A stretch of DNA of 64,000 nt from Candidatus Poribacteria bacterium (lineage in GTDB: Bacteria > Poribacteria > WGA-4E > WGA-3G), in contig JAJEIP010000069.1 in NCBI GenBank assembly GCA_022827885.1, forward strand, positions 1 through 64,000, written 5' to 3'. Below are positions 34,628 through 42,432 of this stretch, piece after piece. Under the pieces are notes generated by a model that was not told the origin of the DNA, searched no databases, and saw nothing but the letters and a program-made list of their open reading frames with translations. A program made the translations under genes and the position numbers. Position 1 is the first letter of the stretch; each line of letters opens with the position of its first letter.

Positions 34628-35467
34628 TCAACTGGTAGCGAAAGATATACGACGGTCTGGCGGCGCAAGATCGTTCTTCACGGCATACTTGTAATACAGT
34701 TCAAGACCTTTGATCTCAGGTTCATCCAAGTCGTATTTGATGTGATGTTGCAAATAATTGCGGCAAAGTTTTTCAGGGAAATTAAGCTTTCGCGCCTCAA
34801 TCCGTGCAATTTCTGGAATGCGTGTGATACCCCGCGCTTTTGATTCGAGGAGTACCTCCGATAAATTACCAAGCTGCGTTTCTGTCCGGGCAACCCAACA
34901 CGCATAAACAAAAGGTAAACCGGTTAACTTATACCACGCCTCACCAAGATCTAAGTTATACTCCGTTGAACCCAAATGCCTGAGTGCTGAATCTCCGATG
35001 AGAAGGATCGCATCAAAAGAGGGGGCCTGCCGATCTTGAAGGACTGTCTTCGGATTTATGGTCGGTCTACATGTTGTGAACGCTGCGGAGATTTGATACT
35101 TCTCAGCGAGTAGGATTTTCAGCAAGGCAATAGAAGTTCGGGAATTCGTATCGAGTCCGATACGTCGAATCTCCGGAATCGGAACGCGACTGAAGAGTTG
35201 GATGCTTTTGACGCTTCCGTGAGACGCAATTGATATTTTGGGTAAAATGCAGTAAGATGTATCCAAAGGATTCGCTCGAAAATATTCAATAATCGGAATT
35301 AACCCGACATCCAGCTCACCTTCGCTTAAAAGTGCTGCAACGCGGCTTGGTATGTCAACACTCAAGGCAATATCCGTTTGGATTTCTTCCTTTAAAAGGG
35401 GATAAATAAGCGGTTTGGTATTCAGAAACGAGACTGCCCCAACCCTTAAGCGGCTTTTCTGTACCAC
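34628..35467 (-). CDS. mqnA: Chorismate dehydratase MqnA (futalosine pathway)
   Basis: First enzyme of the futalosine route to menaquinone, 279 residues. LRVGAVSFLNTKPLIYPL at the N-terminus, the SDIPSRVAALLSEGELDVGLIP-type segment (read here as SVDIPSRVAALL and GLIPIIEY), and DSRTSIALLKIL-like NSRTSIALLKILL, IGDSALRH and LPFVYACWVA are characteristic. GTG start at 35467 lies inside mqnE, overlapping its end by 22 bases, so the two are translationally linked. A fur-like gene follows 12 bases after the stop. Confidence 0.9.
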   Translation of the reverse strand: MVQKSRLRVGAVSFLNTKPLIYPLLKEEIQTDIALSVDIPSRVAALLSEGELDVGLIPIIEYFRANPLDTSYCILPKISIASHGSVKSIQLFSRVPIPEIRRIGLDTNSRTSIALLKILLAEKYQISAAFTTCRPTINPKTVLQDRQAPSFDAILLIGDSALRHLGSTEYNLDLGEAWYKLTGLPFVYACWVARTETQLGNLSEVLLESKARGITRIPEIARIEARKLNFPEKLCRNYLQHHIKYDLDEPEIKGLELYYKYAVKNDLAPPDRRISFATS

Positions 35468-36582
35468 CGATTCCCCTCTCGAATGACCTCATTGTAAAGC
35501 GTATCACGCTCAACAGGCACGAAGCCAGCCTCCTCAATGAGGTGTGTAAGTGTCGAAACTGAAACCGCCTCTGGCGTGTCCGCTCCTGCCATGTGTGTGA
35601 TTTTTTCCTCGGTTACAGTGCCATCAATATCATCAGCACCGAAACGGAGGGCAACTTGGGCAGTTTTCAAGCCGGTCATAATCCAGTAAACTTTAATGTG
35701 CGGCAAGTTATCGAGCATCAAACGTGCAACAGCGATGTTCCGAAGATCCGTCAGACCCGTCGTCGAAGGTAGATACGCCATACGAGTGTTGAGAGGATGG
35801 AACGCAAGTGGAATGAACGTCACGAAACCACCCGATTTATCCTGCTGCTCTCGCAACCGAATGAAATGATCAACTCTATCCTCATTTGTCTCAAGGTGCC
35901 CATAAAGCATCGTTGCGTTCGTCGAGATACCGAGACGATGTGCAATATCGTGAACCTCCAGCCACCCGTCTGCACTCAGTTTTCCTGGGCAAATCTTCTC
36001 CCGCGTTTCTTCCGCAAATATTTCAGCACCACCCCCGGGCAACGAATCCAAACCCGCATCCCGCAATTGCGTTAAAACTTCTTCTATCGACATTTTAAAG
36101 ATACGTGAGAAGTGATGAATTTCAACGGCTGTGAAGAATTTGAGATGGACCTGCGGCATCCGTTCCTTGAGTCCGCGGATGATGTCTAAATAGTAATCGA
36201 AGGGTAGTTTAGGATGTAACCCACCGACGCTATGGATCTCAGTGCATCCTTGCTCTATAGAATACATCGCCTTGTCTAAAAATTCATCAACACTCATTTC
36301 CCATGCCCCTTCGGTTTGCATGTTTTTCCGGGCGAAGGCGCAAAAATGGCACCGGGCGTGTAGAATACAGACATTCGAATAATCTATATGCTGGTTGATG
36401 TTATAGTAAGCGACGTTTCCATTTAGGCGTTCACGGGCATGGTTCGCTATGAATCCAACTCCCGTAATATCTGGGCTTTCATAAAGCGCGACCCCCTCCT
36501 CAAAAGAGAGTCGTTCTTCCGTCTTGACTTTCTCGTAGATTTCAGGCAACTTGGGATCCGTAAAACGGCTATAGTTCTCCAT
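35446..36582 (-). CDS. mqnE: Aminofutalosine synthase MqnE
   Basis: Radical SAM enzyme of the futalosine menaquinone pathway, about 378 residues. Family blocks: VAYYNINQHIDYSNVC, CHFCAFARK, EIHSVGGLHPKLPFDYYLDI, LPGGGAEIFAEETR, ATMLYGHLET, FIPLAFHPLNTRM and MAGADTPEA. The cluster motif reads C-ILHAR-C-HF-C, a CX5CX2C spacing, where MqnE proteins I recall have CX3CX2C. ATG 36582 is preferred; an upstream TTG at 36636 would add 18 atypical residues. Works with the overlapping mqnA; a UbiD-family decarboxylase of the same pathway type is at 46564. Confidence 0.9.
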   Translation of the reverse strand: MENYSRFTDPKLPEIYEKVKTEERLSFEEGVALYESPDITGVGFIANHARERLNGNVAYYNINQHIDYSNVCILHARCHFCAFARKNMQTEGAWEMSVDEFLDKAMYSIEQGCTEIHSVGGLHPKLPFDYYLDIIRGLKERMPQVHLKFFTAVEIHHFSRIFKMSIEEVLTQLRDAGLDSLPGGGAEIFAEETREKICPGKLSADGWLEVHDIAHRLGISTNATMLYGHLETNEDRVDHFIRLREQQDKSGGFVTFIPLAFHPLNTRMAYLPSTTGLTDLRNIAVARLMLDNLPHIKVYWIMTGLKTAQVALRFGADDIDGTVTEEKITHMAGADTPEAVSVSTLTHLIEEAGFVPVERDTLYNEVIREGNRWYRKAA

Positions 36583-36664
36583 TATTTTTTTTATCCTAAT
36601 TGGTTCTCCATTTTCCCACGAATTTGGCAAACCCAAATTTGCTATAGTTAAAGTGAAAAATTGC

Positions 36665-36694
36665 TTGACACCTGTTTCTTAGTAAAGGTATTAT
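36665..36694 (+). promoter_or_regulatory. Sigma-70-type promoter upstream of the TIM-barrel gene
   Basis: TTGACA (36665-36670), 18-base spacer, TATTAT (36689-36694) on the plus strand, in the 350-base gap between the divergent mqnE and TIM-barrel genes. Nothing else in that gap looks coding. Confidence 0.5.
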
Positions 36695-36935
36695 AGCATA
36701 GCAACTTTAAAGATGCAAATCTTTTTTATCGTGAAACTTACAATTACGTTTACACATACCCTGAACGAGGAAATGTGGGTAGGTGTGAGATGCATCGCAC
36801 GTCGTGTGAAAAAGGGTCAAAGTATTTTTCTAATTCACCATAGTTGTCAACAGTCAGCGGTTATTTACACGCGGTGAGAGCGGGTTGTCGCTGCTTTTAT
36901 CGGATTTGGACACTCAAAGCGGAGCAAATAAATTC

Positions 36936-37736
36936 ATGCCAAAATTAGGACTTATTCATTACAATTACGCAAGTAAATCACTTGACGATTTTCTGAAATT
37001 TACGAGTGAAACAGGGTTCGGCTACGTCGAACTGCAAATTAGCGATGTATGGAATCCCGACGCCGCGAATCCTGAACAAAACGCAGAAGCCGTGAGAAAA
37101 CAGGCTGAAGGTTATGGTTTACAAGTCTCCGCACTTGCTGCGGGAAACGATTTCGTTGTGCTGGAAGAGGAATCTATCCAGGCGCAAGTCGCACGAATGG
37201 AACGCATCGCAGGGCTTGCGAAACTTCTCGGCACTTCGGTGCTCCGCACTGAGGGGGGCACCGCAAAAGACGCTGTCCCAGAAAGTCGATGGGTTGACGC
37301 AATGGCTGGATGTCTCACACGGTGTCTTGAATTCGCCGAACGGGACGAGGTCTACTTGGCAGTGGACAACCACGGCATCGTTACAAATGACGGGGACCTG
37401 CAGGTAGAGCTCTTTGAACGCGTCGGTTCCAAATATGTCGGTGCGAATATGGACACAATGAATTACCGGTGGGCGGGCCACGATTTGGAAACCGTGGGCA
37501 GATATTACGAGATCGTCGCACCTTATACACTGCACACACACCTCAAAGACGGGACAGGTTCACGCGCAGATTACCGCGGCGAGGCACTCGGTGAAGGTGA
37601 AATAGATCTCGCGAAGGCGATCCGCTGTCTCAGAGAAGTAGGCTATGATGGGGTCTGGTGCTGTGAATATGAAGGTAGAGAAAACGACGGCACGGGTCAA
37701 AGAAAAAGTTTTACATGGATGCAAGCGAACCTGTAA
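36936..37736 (+). CDS. Xylose-isomerase-like TIM-barrel (sugar phosphate isomerase/epimerase)
   Basis: About 266 residues of the AP endonuclease 2/IolE-like barrel family. Segments include LDDFLKFTSETGFGYVELQ, RMERIAGLAKLLGTSVLRTE, EVYLAVDNHG, GANMDTMNYRWAG and YTLHTHLKDG, followed by GEGEIDLAKAIRCLREVGY and WCCEYEG; the Glu/Asp/His residues in these are the usual metal ligands. The frame is open from a TTG at 36885, but ATG 36936 begins directly at the first strand. Four bases separate it from the next gene. Substrate unknown. Confidence 0.85.
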   Translation: MPKLGLIHYNYASKSLDDFLKFTSETGFGYVELQISDVWNPDAANPEQNAEAVRKQAEGYGLQVSALAAGNDFVVLEEESIQAQVARMERIAGLAKLLGTSVLRTEGGTAKDAVPESRWVDAMAGCLTRCLEFAERDEVYLAVDNHGIVTNDGDLQVELFERVGSKYVGANMDTMNYRWAGHDLETVGRYYEIVAPYTLHTHLKDGTGSRADYRGEALGEGEIDLAKAIRCLREVGYDGVWCCEYEGRENDGTGQRKSFTWMQANL

Positions 37737-37739
37737 CCG

Positions 37740-38567
37740 ATGAATGAACGCCCTCGTATCATTACACTAACAACAGATTTCGGCACGAGCGATACTTATG
37801 TCGGAATCATGAAAGGTGTCATTCTCAGTATTAATCCGAAGGCACAGATAGTTGACCTCACGCACGCTATTCCACCACAAGATATCTACGAAGCGGCTTT
37901 CTCAATTTATGCCGCCCGCGACTACTTCCCGAAAGGAACAATTCATATTATCGTAGTGGATCCAGGGGTAGGGAGCGATCGACAGGCAATAGTGAGTCAT
38001 ATAGACAACGCATTCTTCGTATGTCCCGACAATGGCGTGTTGAGTTATCTATTGCATAGTGCTGAGAGCGCGGGGGCACACCCCATAGATTCCGTGGCGA
38101 TTCAGAACGCGGCATACTATTTGCCAGAAGTAAGCAATACATTCCACGGTAGGGACATTTTCGCACCCGTCGCGGCACACCTATCGCTCGGCGTGCCGCT
38201 TGGCGACATCGGTCCGCCGGTGAAAACCCTCGTTCGACTATCAATTCCTAAAATAGATACCTCAGGAGATACCTTAATAGGACAGATTATTAAGATTGAT
38301 AGGTTCGGAAATCTGATAACGAATATCTCGAAAGGGACTTTTGAAGCGTTTTTGAACGACGATGTCAACTATGAGATCAGGGCTGGAAACGCGAGTCTGA
38401 ACCGACTGAATTCTGCTTACGCAGACGCTGAAATCGGGGAACCACTGGCAATTATGGGGAGTTTGGCACGCTTAGAGATTGCCGTGAATGGCGGCAATGC
38501 CGAAAAGCAGTTAGGCTTAAAACGTGGGGAGACCGTTGTCATACGGAAAGTCGGTCAAAAAATTTGA
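37740..38567 (+). CDS. SAM hydroxide adenosyltransferase family protein (DUF62)
   Basis: A 275-residue member of the family that hydrolyses S-adenosylmethionine to adenosine and methionine, related to fluorinase and chlorinase. Conserved blocks: ITLTTDFGTSDTYVGIMKG, VDLTHAIPPQDI, IIVVDPGVGSDR, VCPDNGVLSY, TFHGRDIFAPVAAHL and IDRFGNLITNI. Starts three bases after the TIM-barrel stop, so cotranscribed. A halogenase reading would need active-site comparison; the ordinary hydrolase is more likely. Confidence 0.92.
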   Translation: MNERPRIITLTTDFGTSDTYVGIMKGVILSINPKAQIVDLTHAIPPQDIYEAAFSIYAARDYFPKGTIHIIVVDPGVGSDRQAIVSHIDNAFFVCPDNGVLSYLLHSAESAGAHPIDSVAIQNAAYYLPEVSNTFHGRDIFAPVAAHLSLGVPLGDIGPPVKTLVRLSIPKIDTSGDTLIGQIIKIDRFGNLITNISKGTFEAFLNDDVNYEIRAGNASLNRLNSAYADAEIGEPLAIMGSLARLEIAVNGGNAEKQLGLKRGETVVIRKVGQKI

Positions 38568-38639
38568 CGTGCTCAATATTTTCGGGTATACTTAACCAAT
38601 ATATATCTGGAAACACACGACATAAAAGGAGAGGCTCCC

Positions 38640-39323
38640 ATGGAAACTTCCCCAAACGCGCTTTCACTCCCTTACGCACCGACCGAAACGGCGGATCTCT
38701 ACCCGGAATCCGATGGGAAACCGATGGCTGAAACCGATCTTCATATAGACGAAATATTCCGCATGCGGCAAATCCTCAGAGCTTACTTCGCTGAAATGTT
38801 GGATGTTTATGTCTCCGGCAACCTCATGATGTATTACGAAGAGGGGACACCGTCAAAGGCGGTCTCGCCGGATATGCTTGTTGCGTTCGGGGTGGGTAAG
38901 AAAGCCCGGCGCACCTATAAAATATGGGAAGAAGGAAAACCCCCAGACTTTGTGGTAGAATTTTCAAGTAAAGGCCCCGTTCAAAACGACTTAGACAGGA
39001 AAATGAAACTCTATGCGCGGCTTGGGATTTCCGAATACTTCCTCTATGATGTTGATAGACGCTATCTTCCTACCCCGTTGATGGGATTTCGGCTGACTGG
39101 AGGCGAGTATGTTGAGATTTCACCGAATGCTGATGGGGGTGTCCCTTCACAAATTTTAGGCTTAGATTTTCATCTGCTGGCGAATAGTTTCGGCATTTAC
39201 AACCCGGGTGTGGGAGAATGGCTACAAACCCCGGCTGAGGCAGCTGAGACGCGAGCGGAACGGGCCGAAGCTGAAGCCGCACACCTCCGAGAAGAACTCG
39301 CCCGTTTGAAAGAAGGTAAGTAG
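38640..39323 (+). CDS. Uma2 family restriction-endonuclease-like protein
   Basis: A 227-residue Uma2/DUF820 protein with a PD-(D/E)XK-type fold, judged by AVSPDMLVAFGVGKKARRTY, PPDFVVEFSSKG and KMKLYARLGISEYFLYDVD. The C-terminal 30 residues (AAETRAERAEAEAAHLREEL) form a short coiled coil. RBS AAAGGAGAGG lies before the ATG. These proteins are abundant in Poribacteria-like and cyanobacterial genomes; the function is not established. Confidence 0.9.
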   Translation: METSPNALSLPYAPTETADLYPESDGKPMAETDLHIDEIFRMRQILRAYFAEMLDVYVSGNLMMYYEEGTPSKAVSPDMLVAFGVGKKARRTYKIWEEGKPPDFVVEFSSKGPVQNDLDRKMKLYARLGISEYFLYDVDRRYLPTPLMGFRLTGGEYVEISPNADGGVPSQILGLDFHLLANSFGIYNPGVGEWLQTPAEAAETRAERAEAEAAHLREELARLKEGK

Positions 39324-39362
39324 TAGCAGCAGTTCCTAACCCGAGAAGGAGCACATATCCAA

Positions 39363-40352
39363 TTGAAACAGATTACTTTAACAGGAATCAAACCGACAGG
39401 ACAGCCGCACATCGGGAACTATCTCGGCATGATCAAACCGGCATTGGAGCTCGCAAAGGATTTTCAGGCACTCTACTTTATAGCGGATTATCACGCACTC
39501 ACGACCGTCCGGGATAAGAAGGAATTGGCGCATTTAACCTATCAAGCCACTGCGACGTGGTTAGCATTGGGATTAAACCCTGATAACGTGATTTTCTACC
39601 GGCAGTCAGACATCCCAGAAGTATTCGAGTTGTCGTGGGTGTTATCCTGTTTTACAACCAAGGGGTTGCTCAACCGGGCACACGCCTACAAAGCGATTGT
39701 TGACGACAATGTCGCCGAGGGACGTGAAGAGGATAAGAACATTAACGCCGGACTCTTCACCTATCCGGTTTTGATGGCAGCTGACATTCTGCTTTTCGGA
39801 ACACACATCGTGCCCGTTGGGCTTGACCAGCAGCAACACCTTGAAATTACACGCGATGTTGCCTTGACTTTCAACAAAAATTACGGCAACGTCTTGACGA
39901 TTCCAGAAGCCGTAATTCGGAAAGAGGTGATGACGATTCCCGGAATCGATGGCAGAAAGATGAGCAAAAGTTATAACAACGTCATCCCGATCTTCGCACC
40001 TTCTAACCAAGTACGCAAACCCGTCATGCGCATTGTAACCGATTCCAAGCGGCCAGAAGATCCCAAAGACCCGGACGAATGTAACATCTTTGCAATCTAT
40101 CGTCATCTTGCAGAGGTAGATGCCGTTGAAGCGAAGCGGAAACTCTATCTTGAAGGTGGACTCGCGTATGGTGAGATGAAAAAAGAGCTATTCGCGTTGC
40201 TGGAAACTACCTTTTCCGAGCAACGTGATCGGTATAATGCCTTAATGGAAAATACAGATGAGTTGGATAAAATACTTGAAAAAGGCGGAGAAAAAGCACG
40301 AGACATCGCCGGACCAATTCTGGCGAAGGTTCGCAAAGCAGTCGGCGTGTAA
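39363..40352 (+). CDS. trpS: Tryptophan--tRNA ligase
   Basis: Class I synthetase of 329 residues. HIGH-type motif in GIKPTGQPHIGNYLG, the KMSKS loop as DGRKMSKSYNN, and the dimer-type MAADILLFGTHIVPVGLDQQQHLEITRD block are intact. Start is TTG at 39363 with AAGGAG at 39346-39351, 11 bases upstream; no in-frame ATG precedes the first strand. Confidence 0.96.
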   Translation: MKQITLTGIKPTGQPHIGNYLGMIKPALELAKDFQALYFIADYHALTTVRDKKELAHLTYQATATWLALGLNPDNVIFYRQSDIPEVFELSWVLSCFTTKGLLNRAHAYKAIVDDNVAEGREEDKNINAGLFTYPVLMAADILLFGTHIVPVGLDQQQHLEITRDVALTFNKNYGNVLTIPEAVIRKEVMTIPGIDGRKMSKSYNNVIPIFAPSNQVRKPVMRIVTDSKRPEDPKDPDECNIFAIYRHLAEVDAVEAKRKLYLEGGLAYGEMKKELFALLETTFSEQRDRYNALMENTDELDKILEKGGEKARDIAGPILAKVRKAVGV

Positions 40353-40708
40353 GTTCGGTGAAATAAAGCCCCTTATGGGAAAGTTGGGGAAGTCTATAAA
40401 CTTGATTCGCGCATGTACTGAAATATTCTATTGTCAACTTGTCAACTGAAAAAATTGCGCAAGGGACGGATATTAATTTCGTTTGATAATTATGGGGCAT
40501 GTCTGCTACAATGGTAAAATGGCGTTGCTACAAAAAAAACTTGCATTTTAATGCAAAATATGTCAAAATATATTTAACTCCTATTTCTATGTTACGCGGG
40601 ACATCAGGCAACCAACATGCGCCGATAGTTTGACAGACAGTGGAGTAGTGCCACGAAACAGTCCGCGTTGCGACGCGGCAAATCTCTAAAGAAAGTGAGA
40701 GGATTCAA
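40353..40708. other. Non-coding stretch with palindromes, upstream of LamG gene
   Basis: No gene seen in these 356 bases. It contains a palindrome TTGCATTTTAATGCAA (40541-40556), a hairpin CCGCG/CGCGG (40663-40678), and AGGCAACC at 40606-40613, which resembles the -35 box of promoter candidates A-C, followed after 17 bases by TGACAG in place of CGTC. Some of these are probably control sites of the LamG gene at 40709. Confidence 0.4.
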
Positions 40709-41479
40709 ATGAAATTTAACACTTTAACATTTATCCTGTTTAGTTTAGGGCTGATAGCGATCAGTCTCGTTACGGTGAACAGTAGTAGTGCTGCAATTGA
40801 TCCGAGCAGTGTTGTCGGTATTTGGCTGTTCGACGAAGCGGGCGGAGACACAGTGATGGACTCTTCAGGAAACAATAATCATGGAACGATTGTCAACGCA
40901 CCCATTTGGGTGGATGGACGATTCGGTAGTGCTTTAGCATTTGACGGCAGCTGTGTCAACACAAACAAAAAACTTCTTAACGGCAGGAAGGAATTCACAG
41001 TTGTTGCGTGGGTGAAACCGGGGACGATTACCGAGAATCGCATCGGGTTGATCGGACAGAACGATTCACCGGAATTCGGTTTTATTAACCCTGATACCGT
41101 CACGCTATGGACTCCCTCAGCCGGTAGTAATAATCATCCGTATGAGCATCCACCGGGTGAGTGGCACCATGTCGCCGCTGTGGCTTCCGGAGAATTCACA
41201 AAGGTTTACGTGGATGGCGATGCAACAACGGTAAATGGAAGGTGGTCCAATCACGGTAGATCCGATTTCAACGTGAACATCGGCGGATGTGGTGTTTGGG
41301 ATCCTAACGGCAATTGGTTCACTGGCGCAATGGATGAAGTCGGACTCTTCCACGCACCTTTGACAGATGCCGATATCGCTGATATTATGAATAATGGCTT
41401 GACTGCCTTAGGCGTTGCAGTAGAACCCGCAGGGAAAATCGCAGTAACGTGGGGTATCCTCAAGCAGAAAGAATACTAA
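40709..41479 (+). CDS. Secreted LamG-domain protein
   Basis: A 256-residue protein with a signal peptide (ILFSLGLIAISLVTVNSSSAA), a LamG jelly roll (SVVGIWLFDEAGGDTVMDSS, KEFTVVAWVKPGTITENR, PGEWHHVAAVASGEFTKVYV, GAMDEVGLFHAPLTDADI) and the terminal motif KIAVTWGILKQKEY. RBS GAGAGG precedes the ATG. The domain is the same type as at 29779; it may attach to the cell surface or matrix. Confidence 0.87.
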   Translation: MKFNTLTFILFSLGLIAISLVTVNSSSAAIDPSSVVGIWLFDEAGGDTVMDSSGNNNHGTIVNAPIWVDGRFGSALAFDGSCVNTNKKLLNGRKEFTVVAWVKPGTITENRIGLIGQNDSPEFGFINPDTVTLWTPSAGSNNHPYEHPPGEWHHVAAVASGEFTKVYVDGDATTVNGRWSNHGRSDFNVNIGGCGVWDPNGNWFTGAMDEVGLFHAPLTDADIADIMNNGLTALGVAVEPAGKIAVTWGILKQKEY

Positions 41480-41492
41480 GCAATTTTAGCAC

Positions 41493-41608
41493 AGGACAGG
41501 TGAGTGGAGCGGTGCTCACCGTTGTATCCGCAACCTGTCCTATGTCGATTTTAACCGATAAACCCCGGTTCAAGACTCGTTTAAAGAAAACAAATCCCAA
41601 AACCGGGG
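41493..41608. terminator. Two successive inverted repeats after the LamG gene
   Basis: First: AGGACAGGT (41493-41501) with ACCTGTCCT (41533-41541), enclosing a second stem GGTGAG/CTCACC. Second: CCCCGGTT (41563-41570) with AACCGGGG (41601-41608). They lie between convergent genes and probably end transcription from one or both sides; neither has a clear T tract. Confidence 0.45.
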
Positions 41609-41723
41609 CAAAATTTATCAACGCAACAGGACGCAAAAACTGTTGCCATCCCATCGCGGCATTTTCAATCTAACTCCAACTGTCTAAGTAGATGGAATCA
41701 CACTGAAACGATTACAAAACAGA

Positions 41724-42014
41724 CTACATGTTTCTATCCGCATCGTCATACCGACGGGGCTCGCGGCGTTGTTCGCGCGGGCGCGCGGGATTGACTTTCA
41801 GCGGACGTCCCATCATCTCTTGGCCATCTAATGCTTCTATCGCTCGCTCGCCGTCCTCTTGGTTTTCCATCTCAACGAAGCCAAACCCTTTGGAGCGACC
41901 ATCGTACCGGTCACGGATAATCGTAGCCGTTGCAACCTGACCATACTCTCCAAAGAGCTCTTCGAGGTCGGTTTCCGTGGCCGCATAAGGCACGTTGCCA
42001 ACGTAGATATTCAT
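41724..42014 (-). CDS. RRM-type RNA-binding protein
   Basis: A single RNA-recognition motif protein of 96 residues. RNP2 is MNIYVGNVPY and RNP1 is KGFGFVEM; a basic tail (PREQRREPRRYDDADR) follows. The frame is open upstream, but ATG 42014 with AGGAGAAACGAG in front gives the normal family start. Similar small RRM proteins in cyanobacteria are cold- or stress-responsive; the long leader upstream fits post-transcriptional control but is not proof. Confidence 0.93.
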   Translation of the reverse strand: MNIYVGNVPYAATETDLEELFGEYGQVATATIIRDRYDGRSKGFGFVEMENQEDGERAIEALDGQEMMGRPLKVNPARPREQRREPRRYDDADRNM

Positions 42015-42034
42015 CTCGTTTCTCCTTCTAAAAA

Positions 42035-42298
42035 TTATAGGTCCCCTAACCAAGCATTACGAAGACAAACGGCACATTCACGCGAACCGAGTCTCTCAAA
42101 AAACCGGTATAGGGAATAGAAATACGGGAAAATGAGAAAACTGAGCACTGTCAGCATTTTCAAAGGCAGAAATTTGGCAGCAAGCGTAGACGGACATTGC
42201 ACGCAATGCCCAAATTGCAAGGATTGGGAAAAAGTAACTCTCATCAATCTCTTGTTGGAAGCCTCGTCACACTTACAATGAGCATGTTTCGGTTCCAA
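42035..42298 (-). CDS. Possible small membrane protein or leader of the RRM gene
   Basis: An open frame of 87 codons on the same strand, ending 20 bases before the RRM start. It has one hydrophobic segment (LTVLSFLIFPYFYSLY) and two CxxC pairs (GHCVQC, CAVC). I do not recognise it and no convincing RBS is seen; the stretch may simply be the untranslated leader of the RRM gene. The rest of 42299-42432 is AT-rich with no gene. Confidence 0.22.
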   Translation of the reverse strand: MEPKHAHCKCDEASNKRLMRVTFSQSLQFGHCVQCPSTLAAKFLPLKMLTVLSFLIFPYFYSLYRFFERLGSRECAVCLRNAWLGDL

Positions 42299-42432
42299 AC
42301 CGTAAAACTGTCAAAACACTACTCGTAACTTTGCCAGCGGACACTATCCACATTTCCCTTAAATAAATTTACATAAAATTATATCACAATTTATATTACT
42401 TGTCAATATTAATTTTTATCTGTTGAATAATT

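Noticed and set aside
40600-40708. A riboswitch (for example cyclic-di-GMP type) before the LamG gene
   Set aside because: Only an isolated CCGCG/CGCGG hairpin is visible; the conserved GEMM core sequences are not there.
41449-41673. 74-codon plus-strand frame after the LamG gene
   Set aside because: It overlaps the LamG 3' end and consists of two inverted repeats that look like terminators.
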